DNA of 64,000 nt. Source: Pelodera strongyloides. Lineage: Eukaryota > Nematoda > Chromadorea > Rhabditida > Rhabditidae. The translations under genes were made by a program, and so were the position numbers. The notes below the pieces were generated by a model that was not told where the DNA came from, did no database searches, and saw nothing but the letters and a program-made list of their open reading frames with translations. The stretch is from NCBI GenBank assembly GCA_036852015.1, contig JAANDG010000050.1, forward strand, positions 124,001 to 188,000, in the 5' to 3' direction. Below are positions 36,833-48,178 of the stretch, in pieces. Position 1 is the first letter of the stretch; every line of letters starts with the position of its first letter.

Positions 36833-37447
36833 ACTTAAGCCGCGTTCGAGTTGGGAAAAAGTTGCGGAATTCATGAATACCACTTTATTCAGACATACAC
36901 AATCATCACACATAGACTTAAGCATGTAGAATCCAGGGTCCCGTTTGTTCTCGAAGTCGGGGATCTTCATTTTAAGCTCCAATCCAAGGCGGTGTCTCTT
37001 AGCCGATGTGTCCCATAGAGTGAAGTAGACGGTAGAAGACGGCACAGAAGATAATACAGAGCGAAACGTCCGTCCTAAGGCTAGGCAAGGGGAGCGCCTT
37101 AACTTTATTCCCGACGCCGTGGCATGTTTGCAAGATGGTAGCACTGGGCGGGATTCGAACCCGGGTCGTATGGGTGAGAGACGAGAACTTTGCCAGTGAG
37201 CCACGACGGAAACGAATTCCGGAATTCCACCGTTCGAGATGGGACACCGGAAACGTAAACGTTTTTCCGTTATTTAGCCCCAACCGTCGGGGTCAAGCGA
37301 CATTTTTGGCTCTTGCACTTAGTCAAAAATATAATCCCACAACGATTCCACTACGGTATTTTTGCTGGTCCTCGCACGTTTCCGCGTCCATCTCGAACGG
37401 TGGAATTCCGGAATTCCATCAACTTTTTCCCAACTCGAACGCGGCTT
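36833..37447. mobile_element. Inverted-repeat element with AGCCGCGTTCGAGTTGGG ends
   Basis: The left end is AAGCCGCGTTCGAGTTGGGA and the right end is its reverse complement (CCCAACTCGAACGCGGCTTT). Inside are further inverted GGAATTCCACCGTTCGAGAT motifs and a tRNA-derived unit on -. The overlapping 139- and 111-codon ORFs run through these repeats and are not treated as genes. Related interior sequence recurs at 44390-44490. Confidence 0.6.
37134..37210 (-). repeat. tRNA-derived SINE-like unit
   Basis: On - it has the A-box-like CGTGGCTCACTGGCAAAG and B-box GGGTTCGAATCCC. It is nearly identical to the + unit at 42136-42213, including flanks such as GCCACGGCGTCGGGAATAAA, so the two share a mobile origin. 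Confidence 0.6.
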
Positions 37448-37594
37448 TACAACAACAACGACAAACATAAGGAAAACAGTATGAAAAACAAAGCAATTCA
37501 CAAGATCCGGAAATTTTTTTTACGTTTTTTAGTATACAAATAGAGATTTACTAGTGTCTTGTCAGCATTGATCTAGTATACTTCTTTCCACACG

Positions 37595-37725
37595 CGAAAC
37601 GGTTTCGGTCTCTGGTCGCTAAGCGCCCGAACGCGCGCACGTTTTACCGCGCGGTGCAGTGTCGCAGGTGTGCACCTGGGACAAGGCGTGCGCGCGTTCG
37701 CGCGGTTAGCCCACACATAGTGTAG
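37595..37725. repeat. GC-rich imperfect palindrome
   Basis: CGCGCGCACG and CGTGCGCGCG arms surround GGTGTGCACC. It is markedly G+C-rich against the background. Similar GC-rich patches lie at 25435-25640, 40860-41100 and 58434-58640. Confidence 0.5.
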
Positions 37726-37747
37726 CAACTACGGTAACAACATGAAA

Positions 37748-39232
37748 AATAGTATACACAAAAGAGGGAAATTGATACAAATTTTTTTATTCAATACTTA
37801 TAAGCAATAAAAAGCACTGTAATATTAATAATTTGATGATAAATATTACAAACACATCTGGCTAAAGTATAAAGTAAAGATAATCCATCAATTACGCTCT
37901 AACACGTAAAACGCTAAAAGAAATCCTAACACTTAGAAGAAAGTAAGAAAATGTACACTTCGACCAAAGACTAAAATAAAGGTTACTTTTTCGATAAATT
38001 ACTAGTAACAGAAGGAAACAAAGAATACGTACGAGTAATTATTAAACCCATAAAACAAAGGAAATTAGTCTCAAAAATGTCAAATTTCACTCATTCTTTA
38101 TAAGAACGGCGAGGTGGCTTTCAAACGCAAATTTTCCGCTAGACGCGCTAGTGTCACAAAATTCTCATGTCTTTAAGAAAAAACTGAAAGCAATTGATAT
38201 CCTTGAATGTCTCGGAGTTGAAAAAATGGAAAACATTATCTCTGTTAACCGTTGATTCATTTAGAATACGCTGACTATCAATTAGTGGAATTTACAGCAT
38301 GCTGGAGCGACTATCGGCAACAACGGGATAAATCATAATTCTTTCTTTTCTTTCTTTTTCCATTTATATTCACTTGCCTTTTCAAAGACACCAATTCACT
38401 AATGCAGCACCATGTGCATGTATGCTAAAGCATATACGGGCTTATACGTTACACTCTTGAAGAATAATAAGAAGGAGGTTCTACATAAACAGTTAACCCT
38501 TTTATTATACATTTATAAGTTGTTTAGCTACGTAGCGCATGCGGACTCCTGCGGGTGGAGGGTAGTGACGATGCTAGGCCCCTACTTCACTTGTGTGATG
38601 GCCCTGAGAACGTATTTGCTTGTTGATTACTGTGGTTGTGTACTTTTATGTGTTGCACGTTTAGGTTTGTTGAGAGCGTGAACACGTAGTTCTTTTGTTG
38701 AGGTAACGTGGCTAAATTAAACTAAAAACAAAATACGGGTTGGCTGTGTATGTGGGACCAAATTCTTTGTTTCGCTTTCAACATTTTCTTTGTGAACTCT
38801 TGTGGATTTACATCTATATACATATACTGTTGGTGGAATTATTTCCAAGTATCTATATTATCTACTTTGATTTTTTCTTTTCATCGTCTCTCACGGCGTT
38901 GCGCTCTTTTAATGAGTATAATAAATATTCAAATATTCAAATATTCACGTTGAAATTCACTAATACATCAGGAAACTGGGACTCACTGGCCACTGGATTA
39001 TAGACAAAATGTGCAACTAAACTACTAAACATAACTACAAATTATTGGTACTGCTGAAATTACACGAACACGAACTAAACGCATCAATCAAAGTGGAACT
39101 CAACAATATTTGAAGATCTACGAACAGCGAACACATATTGGAACGCTTTAATTCAGCGAGTATTTTACTCATGGTATGTCTCAGAATGTTGACTAACAGC
39201 AAAGAAACGTCCCATTACGGAGCTAACTTCAG
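37748..39232. other. A+T-rich region without recognisable genes
   Basis: Several short ORFs occur, but none has family resemblance or convincing splice context. It is probably 3' flank of the minus-strand gene that ends at 39233. Confidence 0.5.
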
Positions 39233-40427
39233 CTAACACACCGGTGCGACTATTTTGCTACAGGGTAACACACGGATGCTCCTGTTTGTTCTCGTATATT
39301 CAAAGTACTGATCGTTCATCGCTTCCAATTCCTGTAGCAACGAATCGGAGGCAAGCACTGATTGTTGGGAGTTACGGAAGTGCATAGCTGTGTTTCGTCG
39401 AAGGTCGCGTTTGAGGCTGAAAGAAACAAGTGGTAAACCTCACTCGTCACACACAAGGGTAAATGCATAATTCGTTGAATTGAGAACAAATAATTGTTAC
39501 CTTGTGAAGGGATTACTCGTCGCGTGGAACCATCCACAGAAATATGAGCGGCCCGAATTATTATCAATTCCGAACAACATCATTTCCGCAATCTTCATTG
39601 ACGAGTTATCGTCCACGAGAGCCTATAACAAAGAGGGAATGAACTGGTGAAACAAATTAAAGGAGTCTAGTATGGATAGTGTTTTCTATACATATACTGC
39701 TATCGAAACCGAAAATAAATTGAATACGTTCATACGTTGAGAAATAGACAAAAATGGATCACCCATATGAAACAAATTATACAGAAAAAAAAGGACATAC
39801 AAAATTTCATATTTTCTTTCATATTTCTTTCATGCTTTCATATTTTCCGGCTTCACCGCTTCACTCTTCAATTGGGAATTAAGGCCATTGTGCGTCTAAA
39901 TTATCACGCATTAAACGATTCCTCACCTGATTCCCTTCTAACAAACGTTGTTTTATATACATGTAACACACCACCCGCATATATGGCGTAGAATTCATAG
40001 TATGCATCGCCTTGCCATCATGCAGGGATTGACTTTAGACATAATGCGTACAATTATTTATACAGTAATACCTAGCTAACCCGCATTCTCCATTGTTCAC
40101 AGACACGTTACGGTTACTGTCCAAATATGTCCGGTCCGTATTGTGCCGCCTGAAAATGGACGGTAAGAAAAATGACTAGTAAACACACATTTTATAAATA
40201 AACTGTGCCATATGATGAAAACAGAGACAGAATATGCTCGCACCTCTCTCTGTTCACCCTTGGAAAACGCAACCTCATCGGAAGTCGGAAGTTCGCTTAC
40301 GAATTTCTGCCCCCGCCGGAGCATAGCTAAGGACATCTGTGGAATCTTCGCGATGGGTACAATTGGTAAATTCTTCATACTTATGAAATAAACATAAATT
40401 ATACTCACCGTAACGACTTCGATCCAT
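39233..40427 (-). CDS. Unrecognised small multi-exon gene, one exon unresolved
   Basis: Exons supported on -: 40409-40427 (starts ATG), 40244-40326, 40118-40149, then 39501-39622 and 39233-39416 (ends TAG). Phases agree for the first three and for the last two. A further exon of length 1 modulo 3 must lie between 39623 and 40117, and I could not place it. About 146 residues are visible. There is a charged N-terminal part (MLRRGQKFVSELPTSDEVAF), an aromatic segment (SGRSYFCGWFHATSN) and a basic, glutamine- and leucine-rich C-terminal part that looks helical. I recognise no family. An acceptor CATTTTACAG lies about 33 bases before the ATG. The coherent phases and donor/acceptor quality make a real gene likely. 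Confidence 0.6.
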
Positions 40428-40639
40428 TGCTATGCGGTGACTACGAGGCTACGAGGACTCCTGTAAAATGTACACGAATTATCATAAAGCTTAACAAGTT
40501 AATCAGAGATGGGAGCATACGGAACACGTCAAACAAAGCGGACATTTGTTTTCATAAACAATAGATTGAAACAAGCCCCCATACACAAATTTAAGGACTC
40601 TTTCGAGGTAAGCAAATTAAACTGTGAAATAACTGTGTT

Positions 40640-41120
40640 TTACAGTTTACAGTACATATTGACATGAAACCAGCGCCTGGCCACTCGGCCAACGCACACT
40701 GGAGGGAAAAGCATATAAAGTTATCAAGATTAAATTAAAATGAATGAATAAAGTATTCATATAAAATCCAATGCATATAAAATTCCTAAAAATGCAAGAT
40801 CCAAAACGCAAGTTTGCTAGATCGACACTATCAAGACATTGCCGCAACGCTATCTGGACGCGTTGCCTGCCCCCGGTCTCGTAATTAGCGGAAAACTGTG
40901 CGCGCACATCCTTTTTAGCAGAAAACCACGCGCGCACAGCCGTTTGGGGCTGGAGGTGGTTGCGCGTGCGGGCGCTCAAGAACGTAGGTGCTTGTGGGCG
41001 TGGTCTGTGCGGCCGCGGCGTACGCCGTTAGGAGCATGTAAAGGGGCGTGTCGGGCGGTGCTAAGGGGCCGCTAGCGGATATCCGGGCGGTGCTAGGGGC
41101 GCTGAAGAACGTTAGGAGTC
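40640..41120. other. GC-rich intergenic patch
   Basis: The stretch 40860-41100 is unusually G+C-rich with repeated GCGCGCACA and GGCGGTGCTA motifs. No gene is supported. Confidence 0.4.
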
Positions 41121-42135
41121 ACCTGATTAAATAAGTTCGCTGTGGGACGCTTTGTCACATACACGGCTTACGGTAGCATGTTCCCCATCACACATGATTT
41201 GTTATTTAATTTAATTTAGATATTTTTGTTGATAATTAGTCCATGTATGCGATTCGCATTTGCAAAAACGACAAATGTCTCTCCATTTTCGAGTCGATGT
41301 AAATGACCAGGTCCCGCAGCGATTTTGAATCTAGTATGGATCTATTTCAAAATAGTACGGATCTATTTCAACTAGTACGGATTACACTTTCGCTGCAGGA
41401 CCATGTCAAATGCGTTATTAGCATGGCTTACGAAAGGCATTTGATCTTCATGTAAAATGGCTTGAACATGGACAGACATTTTTCATTTTCGCAAGTGCGG
41501 GCGCTATTGAGCTTGGGGGGGGGGGGGCAAAGGTGGGCGGAGCCTCAGAATGGTCTGAGCTTGCTGAAACTTGGCCATAAGGGGTAATACGACCTGCCAA
41601 ATCGATTGAGCACAGAATCAATTGTCTAAAATCAATATTTATTGATTTTCTGGTTATCTTTTTTAACAGAAAAATCCTTAATTCTAGTGTTCTAAGTGTT
41701 TTGGAAGTATCCGTGTGTAATTGCGTGCGAGCTCAGACATGCGAGCTTTCAAAACATGTCAACACGTCAATTTGTGGTCCATGCGCAGTATACTTTAATG
41801 GAACGCGCAGAACAGCAACTAGCAGTAACACGCCCCAAAAATGGTTCTCTTTCGTTAATGTACTGGAGCTTTTATTGTATGTCTGAATAAAGTGGTCATT
41901 CGATAACGGCACGCATTCGCATAGGTTGTTCTAACAGAGCTTCGTCAACAACGAACTGTTTCCATTGATGAGATGTGTCCTACTACAATTTTAATTTATA
42001 GTGCAACCACATTGCCTGATCTTACTATGGAAATTGTTGCTGGCTCGGCAATAAAAGTAAGAAAAATGGCCGAGCGTAAGTCAGAAACATTAAACAGCCA
42101 AATATATTCGTAACTAATTACCTTAAACTTTTGGG

Positions 42136-42213
42136 GGCGTCGTGGCTCACTGGCAAAGCTCTCGTCTCTCACCCATACGACCCGGGTTCGAATCCCGCCC
42201 AGTGCTACCATCT
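42136..42213 (+). repeat. tRNA-derived SINE-like unit
   Basis: It has A-box-like CGTGGCTCACTGGCAAAG and B-box GGGTTCGAATCCC, and is nearly identical to the - unit at 37134-37210. It lies inside the outer hAT-like element, immediately left of the nested element at 42251. Confidence 0.6.
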
Positions 42214-42250
42214 TGCGAACATGCCACGGCGTCGGGAATAAACTATGTTC

Positions 42251-42966
42251 GGTGCTATTAAAGTTGGGGGGGCCAAAGTGGGCGGGGCCTCAAAAATTAT
42301 TCTTTCGACCTTTTGAACATATGAAAATTGGGATAAACGACTACGGGCATTCCACTGCTCACATAATCTATGATGCATTGCTTAAGTTTCACCATTTTAG
42401 TTTTACAAGGAGACTGTATTGTCAGTGCGGCGCTCTAATGCAGTCAGACATGTTAATTCCTTAGCCTTTAGCATTAGCAGCAACTGCGAATCCATCGTCT
42501 GGGGCCGTATACAAGTATAAGGAAAGGCTTGTGGAGAATTTGTCTCACTATTTTTCTCTCACCTCCCACTGGTAGGAGTGGTAGGCATGGAGCATGCTCC
42601 AAGCTTTCGTGCAAACGACCACTGTTAGTACTGACCTACTGACCAATAGAAACGCTGACGACTGTTAGCTCCTGCTCAGCCTATCAATGTGAAAGTACTT
42701 TCCAACTCCGAAAAAAATAGCTAGGCCTAAGCTCCCCGTCGGTATCACAGAAAATCCAAGTGTACCGGTACCGGCTGTTACAAAAATTTGACTGTTATCT
42801 TTAGCCAATGTCAATGTAACCTATAGTAGATAAATCCTCCTGCTCAATGTTGTTGGCAAGAAACAGAAGAACTAGAATGAATTAGGTTCATTTTGGCTCG
42901 AAGAAAGGTCGAAAAAATAATTTTTGAGGCCCCGCCCACTTTGGCCCCCCCAACTTTAATAGCACC
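42251..42966. mobile_element. Nested hAT-like element, 716 bp
   Basis: The 8-bp target duplication CTATGTTC is exact (42243-42250 and 42967-42974). The termini GGTGCTATTAAAGTTGGGGG and the inverse are followed by GGCCAAAGTGGGCGGGGCC on both sides. The partial copy at 1-502 belongs to the same family. Confidence 0.88.
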
Positions 42967-42974
42967 CTATGTTC

Positions 42975-44400
42975 CTATTTGGCAGGGTGTCGCCCGTCGA
43001 AACTGACACGGTGGCGTCCTTTCGGGCCCCCCGAGACAGAACCTTGGCGACACGGAGTCACAGGGAATTGTCTGCTAGATTACTCATGTCCTACCGCTCT
43101 GTTCCTTCCTGACAGGGAGTTTCCCTCAAACACCTATATTGACAGGGAGTTTCCCTCAATGGCAGGCTGTCGCCCGCGTTAAAAAGTCCTATTCACCACA
43201 GTTCATAAATGGCAGGGAGTCTCCCTCAATTACCGTAACCTGTTGCCCGTATGACAAGAGTACGCTACCTCTTCAAAGCAGCCTGGCTCCCTGTCGCCAG
43301 GGTTCTGTCTTTGGGGGCCCGAAAGGACGCCACCGTGTCAGTTTCGACGGGCGACACCCTGCCAAATAGGAACATAGGGGGCGACAGGTTACGGTCATTG
43401 TGGGAAACTCCCTGCCATTTATGAACTGTGGTGAATAGGACTTTTGGTGCTACTAAAGTTGGGGGGGCCCAGTCAATAAATGGCTTTATAGGGGGCGTGG
43501 CCTAATGAAACTTCACACATAGGGGTAATAGACCATGCCCAGTTGATTTCTGACAAACTTATCGAGCAGTCACCATGACTTATTGATTTTTTTAGAAAAT
43601 AGCGCAAGTGGCCCAATTGGTGTCAAATTTGGTTCTAGCACCCTCTCAATCAACTATACAATTGCGAATCATAAACTGTGTCGCTGAACCGTTTAGTTGA
43701 CTTACTGTCCTTGCCTGCTATTCATGAGAAGCATCGTTAGTTCAGAATCTGACCACACAGGCAATGGGTGAACCCATTTTGTAACGGTTCACTAGCTTTT
43801 CATGGGCTTGTCCGTTTAGTAACCAACTCTTGACACAGTTTCATCAAAAACCGTCATCAGATGGTCACCAAATGGTCAAGAACCAGTCGTGAATCAGTCG
43901 CCAGATGGTTTTTACGGGAAAACCCAATTGTTGATGGACTAATGACCAATGACGGTTTTTCTGTGGTGTCTGCAAGTATTTCGTTTTCCTTGCCTGTGCA
44001 CTTGAAGAAAAATGGGATGCGCCTTCCTCATTCTGTGCGAGCACCGTTTTGTTGAGTTTAGAGGGATGACAAAAGATACAATCAGCTTGAGCAACATGAT
44101 TTACCATAGTAATGCCTTTTATTGGGTTCGGAGCCTTCGAAAACGACTTATAAGAAAATGCGAAAATGAATAAGTAGATAATCGCCTAGATCGATAATTT
44201 TACTTGCAATCGATCAGGCTTGGTCTGTTGCCCCTATGTGTGAAGTTTCATTAGGCCACGCCCCCTATAAAGCCATTTTTTGACTGGGCCCCCCCAACTT
44301 TAGTAGCACCGGACTTTTTAACGGGGGCGACAGCCTGCCATTGAGGGAAACTCTCTGTCAATATAGGTGTTTGAGGGAAACTCCCTAAAAATGAAGATCC
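42975..44400. mobile_element. Foldback element with CAGGGAGTTTCCCTC repeats, interrupted
   Basis: Inverted arms pair across the region: CAGGGTGTCGCCCGTCGAAA (about 42983) with its complement at about 43345-43370, and GGCAGGCTGTCGCCC (about 43160) with its complement at about 44325-44345. The motif AGGGAGTTTCCCTCAA recurs. The right arm is split by the element at 43446-44310. The outer ends were not resolved. Confidence 0.55.
43446..44310. mobile_element. Nested hAT-like element, 865 bp
   Basis: The 8-bp target duplication GGACTTTT is exact (43438-43445 and 44311-44318). The termini GGTGCTACTAAAGTTGGGGG and the inverse resemble the 42251-42966 element. The inner parts GGGGGCGTGGCCTAATGAAA are also inverted. 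It has inserted into the right arm of the foldback element. Confidence 0.88.
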
Positions 44401-45038
44401 CCGACTTCGAGAGCAAAACGTGACCCTGGATTCTACATGCTTAAGTCTATGTGTGATGATTGTATGTCTGAATAAAAAAAAGTGGTATTCACAAATTAAA
44501 AGCGAAGAAAACCAATAAAGCGACGGCAAAAATCGATAACCAGAAAATCAATAAATATTGATCATAGACTAATGATTTTGTGCTCAATCAATTTGGCAGG
44601 TCCTATTACCCTTTGTGGCCAAGTTTCAACAAAATTCGACCACGCTGAGGCTCCGCCCACCTTTGCCCCCCCCCCCCCCCCCCCAAGCTCAATTGCGCCC
44701 AAGTGCGAATCGCAAACATGACTAGGCTAAATAAGCGTCACTTATCTATGCCACTTTTTTCCTATCTTTTTTTGTCTTTCACTTTACTTCGGTGTACACT
44801 GAATAAATTATTCATATATATAGATTCGAAACGCCTCGCCTCTCTGAAAATCAGATAATCAGATTCAGCTCACAGACATAGTGGTACTCTCCAACTTAAC
44901 TTAATATTTGACCGGTCCCACAGCACTTACTTTCTATCCCAGTTTCGTTTTTCACTTATTTTGTCTTTGCTTCGTTCTGTATTTTTTTTATCGATTTCGC
45001 CAGTTTACTTCGGTTATTTTCCTGTATTTGTTTCAGTC

Positions 45039-46953
45039 ATGAGCGGGAAAAAACCTCAATGCGAAGATGAAAAAGGCTCCAAAAGGTTGGTTATGCTTTC
45101 GTGCGACAGTTTTTAATAGTGTTGTATATATGTATACTTTATTCAGTGTTCACCGAAGTAAAGCCAGTAGTTAATGCTATGGTGCTACTAACTTTGTGGG
45201 GAGGGGGGAGCAGCCAATTTTTTTGAAGGTGTGCTCCGATCGGGCTGAAACTTCAGTGGGGAACGAAGCCATGTCCAATCGATCTACGCGATCAGTTTTA
45301 TCAAAAAAAAATAGTTTTCTTATAGCTCTAACAATGGTTCTGGTTGTTCAATTTCGCTCATTCTTCATCCTAAGGAGTAACCAACCCTTATTGACTGTGC
45401 ACAACCAATATACGCCAAATTTATAAGAAATTTTTTATTGATTTTCCATTTCAGTATCGTACACCTGACTAGACCTAATACATAATCAAACAGTAGATTT
45501 TGAAGAATATGAGGGCTGCCCACTGTCATGCACAGGCACTGCGCATTTTACCTTTACACTCTACAAAACCCTCGATGCATTATATCCTTACGATTCTGAA
45601 CCGGAGCCCTATATAGACTCTATTTGAAATTCAATAAGTAGACAACATATAGAAAACGTTGGCTTAGACGATTGATGTCAATGCGCTTAGTTTGTTACCC
45701 CTTTGGATGAAGGCCCATCGAAATTGGGCGACCACTATATATAAATACTTTATTTCACATAATTGCAAAGTAAAGTGCTCAGAAGAGCCGAAAGACAAAA
45801 AGGTAATAATAATGCACCAAAAAAAAAACAAGCAACGAAAAAAACGAGCAATGAATGAGAAAATGAGAATATATAAAATTTATTCAAGCACCAATATTGC
45901 AATCTGCCTGGTCACTCAACTCAACGAGATCGAGCGCGTCAATTTTCGATTTGAACGATTCTATAGTTGAGCTGCGGACAGTCGCTTCGTCAAGGAGATT
46001 CCAAATTCTAGTGACTCGATGTTTAAAAAATGATTGAGTTTGTAAAGTCGAAACCATTTCCTGACGTATATATAAAGAGTTACCATCTCTCCTCTGTCTA
46101 CCACTACCATTTTTGGACAATTATAGAGCCCAAAAAGTCGACAATTTGAAAACTGATAGCGTGGATCTATTGGTCATGACCTCCTACCTCTCTGGGTGAA
46201 GCTTCAGACTGATCACAGCACCCCTTCAAAAATTCTAGTAGTCATAATTCGTTAACTTTGTGCTGGAAGGAATGCTAGAATAAAAATAGAAAGGTAATGG
46301 TTTCAAATGCAAAAATACCTTCAAAGTTAAATTTTCACCATTTCAGCCCAAGCCCAGCGACGACTAAAATTTGCTGTTTTTGTCGTCTCCCTACATCGAA
46401 TATGCCAAAGCTGTTGTGTGTTTGCAAATGTAGGTTATTATGTAGTGCGATTGTTTGCTGACCATATATTTTTGAAAGTATTACGTTTAGCTAGTTGGAA
46501 TGGAAAAAAATTGTTGCATAAACACACCAGCGAAAAGCTGAAGTACACTTTAAGTTGAGTAAAGCCGATAATTGATTGATAAATAGCATGAACAAGCGAA
46601 CCTAAGCTTGGAGTCTTATTTTATGTCTTCTTCATCATTTGTTTTAGATTGCCACGTTGAGTGCCACATGAAGTGCATCAAATTTCACGGCCCCGTTTGC
46701 GAGAAGGCTACTAGAATTAAGAAGGAGGAGGAGCACCCTAGTGTTGGAACGGCGGTAAGATTATTAACTAATACCATGCATGAAAGGTGTTGTTGTGCAA
46801 AGCATTCGTGTTTTTTTTTGTGTGAAATCCGCTTGCCTAAAGACTTTCTTCGTTGTTCATTCTGGAATTTATATTTTTTAGAGACGACAATTGCAGAGCG
46901 CTTCGAAGCTTTTGGAACAGAGGGCCGCGGGAAAGATCAAGGATGAAAATTGA
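45039..46953 (+). CDS. Small Cys/His zinc-binding (C1-like) protein, 102 aa
   Basis: Exons 45039-45085, 46347-46429, 46648-46754, 46882-46953; all phases agree. Residues about 24-62 hold C-X2-C-X13-C-X2-C-X4-H-X2-C-X7-C, exactly the Cys/His spacing of a phorbol-ester/DAG-type C1 domain after its first His. The expected first His about 13 residues upstream is absent, so one zinc site may be incomplete or the fold may be a PHD/RING variant. The N-terminus is lysine-rich. The C-terminal third is charged and probably helical (RRQLQSASKLLEQRAAGKIK). There is no kinase or other catalytic domain. The ATG sits two bases after the acceptor TTTGTTTCAG. Intron 1 contains a LINE relic. Function is unknown; binding of lipid, protein or nucleic acid are all possible. 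Confidence 0.72.
45884..46120 (-). mobile_element. LINE 3' fragment in intron 1 of the C1-like gene
   Basis: On - the peptide FFKHRVTRIWNLLDEATVRS followed by a SFKSKIDAL motif is the typical C-terminal segment of CR1/L2/Jockey-type reverse transcriptases. Only this 3' end remains. Confidence 0.7.
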
Positions 46954-47382
46954 ATTTATGATTTCTCTTGGAACTTGTATTTTTAAATAACCTCTTTCTC
47001 TCTTCCGTTCTGCAAATATTTTTTTGGGTTTTTCTGGTATAAAATAATTTATTTTTACTTTGTTGTATTGTGGAGAACGAACCAAATGCTTCGGACGCAG
47101 CGTAAAGTTATTTCTTTTTCAGTATATGTGACGATATTTAATTACTCGTGGTGCCAGACAGTTGTCCATTGGCAAAGAGTATACAATGGTCCCATCTTGT
47201 CTCTCATTTCTGTTTCGCGTTATCTCTATCTTTGTCTCACTTCAGTCACTTCCCATTGGGAACGTGGTGGGAGCGCTCTCCCATTCCGGTGTATAAATTG
47301 CCATGCGTTGAAATTAGAATTGCTCATTTTTGAACCAAGAATACTCCCAACTGCATGGCTTGTTCTTGTATTTATTGAAGTA
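46954..47382. other. Spacer with a scrap of GTF2H4 intron
   Basis: The part 47190-47285 resembles GTF2H4 intron 12 (about 13060-13160 in copy A), sharing TATCTTTGTCTCACTTCA and GTGGGAGCGCTC. Otherwise it contains only the 3' flank of the C1-like gene. No gene is supported. Confidence 0.5.
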
Positions 47383-47454
47383 TAGGTCCTGATTTGGGCA
47401 AGGCGCCACTGATCGCCAGATTCGGTGAATTTGTCTTCTGCCGTGAGTGCCGTA

Positions 47455-47797
47455 CACAGGAAAGTGAAAACCCCGATTTCGCCCCGATCATTCGTCAAAA
47501 AAAAAACCCGATTTCGCCCCGATCCTTTAAAAAAACCCACAAAAAGCCCGATCACGTCCCGATTTCGCCCCGATTACAAATAATCGGGGCATAATTGGGA
47601 ACAAAGCCGGATTTCGCCCCGATTCTTTCAAAAAACCCCGATTTCGTCCCGATCCTTTGTCGAAAAACCCCGATCATTTCCCAAAAACCCCGATTTCGCC
47701 CCGATCATTTGTCGAAAAACCCCGATTTCGCCCCGATCACGGCCCGATTTTTTGAGGGACTTGATCGGGGCGAAATCGGGGTTTTTAGTTTACCATG
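47455..47797 (+). mobile_element. CACAGG-family element inside a duplicated exon
   Basis: The ends CACAGGAAAGTGAAAACCCC and GTTTTTAGTTTACCATG are inverted to each other, and the interior is tandem CCCCGATTTCGCCCCGATC units. It interrupts the copy of exon 12 of the first gene: the exon sequence before (GTGAGTGC) and after (ATCAGTCTTATAAG) matches 6536-6565. Confidence 0.8.
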
Positions 47798-48079
47798 ATA
47801 TCAGTCTTATAAGGGTCGTTCCTCTTTCTCGATTTTTCTGGTGACTTCTTTGTTACTTTGCCTGTCCTGTTATTAAAAGGTAGGAACTTTCCTTTATGCT
47901 GAATTTCAGTGGTCCGATTTGTGTAATAGTTGGCGTTTAACATGACCGAAGGAAAGAAAAATTGCAATTTCGGCCGTTCAGAATAGCATGTCCCAAGGAT
48001 ATTTTCTATTTTGCTATGCTATTCGGAATTAAGTTAACAGTCGAGGTTTTTCCGGATATTAAATTACCTTAGAATCCAG

Positions 48080-48178
48080 GACGACTCCTGTGATCGCACT
48101 TTCTTCGGCTGAGAACTTGCCATCCAAGTTCAACAACGTCAGCTGGATCGAGAGTTCGAAGGTTAACATGGTTCACAG
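48080..48178 (+). other. Orphan exon-like segment
   Basis: A 99-base open stretch lies between acceptor GAATCCAG and donor GTTGGT. In one frame it reads VIALSSAENLPSKFNNVSWI and on, with ordinary amino-acid composition. It has no counterpart in copy A of the surrounding block. It may be a captured exon from another gene. Confidence 0.35.

Larger units (their letters stand above)
41500..44699. mobile_element. Outer hAT-like inverted-repeat element, 3.2 kb, with nested insertions
   Basis: The exact 8-bp direct repeat CAAGTGCG flanks it (41492-41499 and 44700-44707). The ends GGCGCTATTGAGCTTGGGGG and its inverted counterpart (GGCGCAATTGAGCTTGGGGG) continue into inverted arms of about 170 bp, e.g. 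CAATATTTATTGATTTTCTGG. Eight-base target duplications are typical of hAT transposons. No transposase is recognisable. The interior holds at least two complete further elements and a tRNA-derived unit. Confidence 0.8.

Noticed and set aside
36785..37470. 139-codon ORF on - and 111-codon ORF on +
   Set aside because: Both cross a tRNA-derived unit and inverted-repeat termini of a transposable element, and related interior sequence recurs near 44400.
40376..40408. Alternative start ATG at 40378 for the minus-strand gene
   Set aside because: Starting at 40427 and splicing to 40326 keeps phase and has an acceptor before the ATG. The alternative needs an unspliced leader, though it cannot be fully excluded.
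42979..43369. ORFs of 67-76 codons within the hAT nest
   Set aside because: They fall in the inverted arms of foldback elements and have no resemblance to transposases or other proteins.
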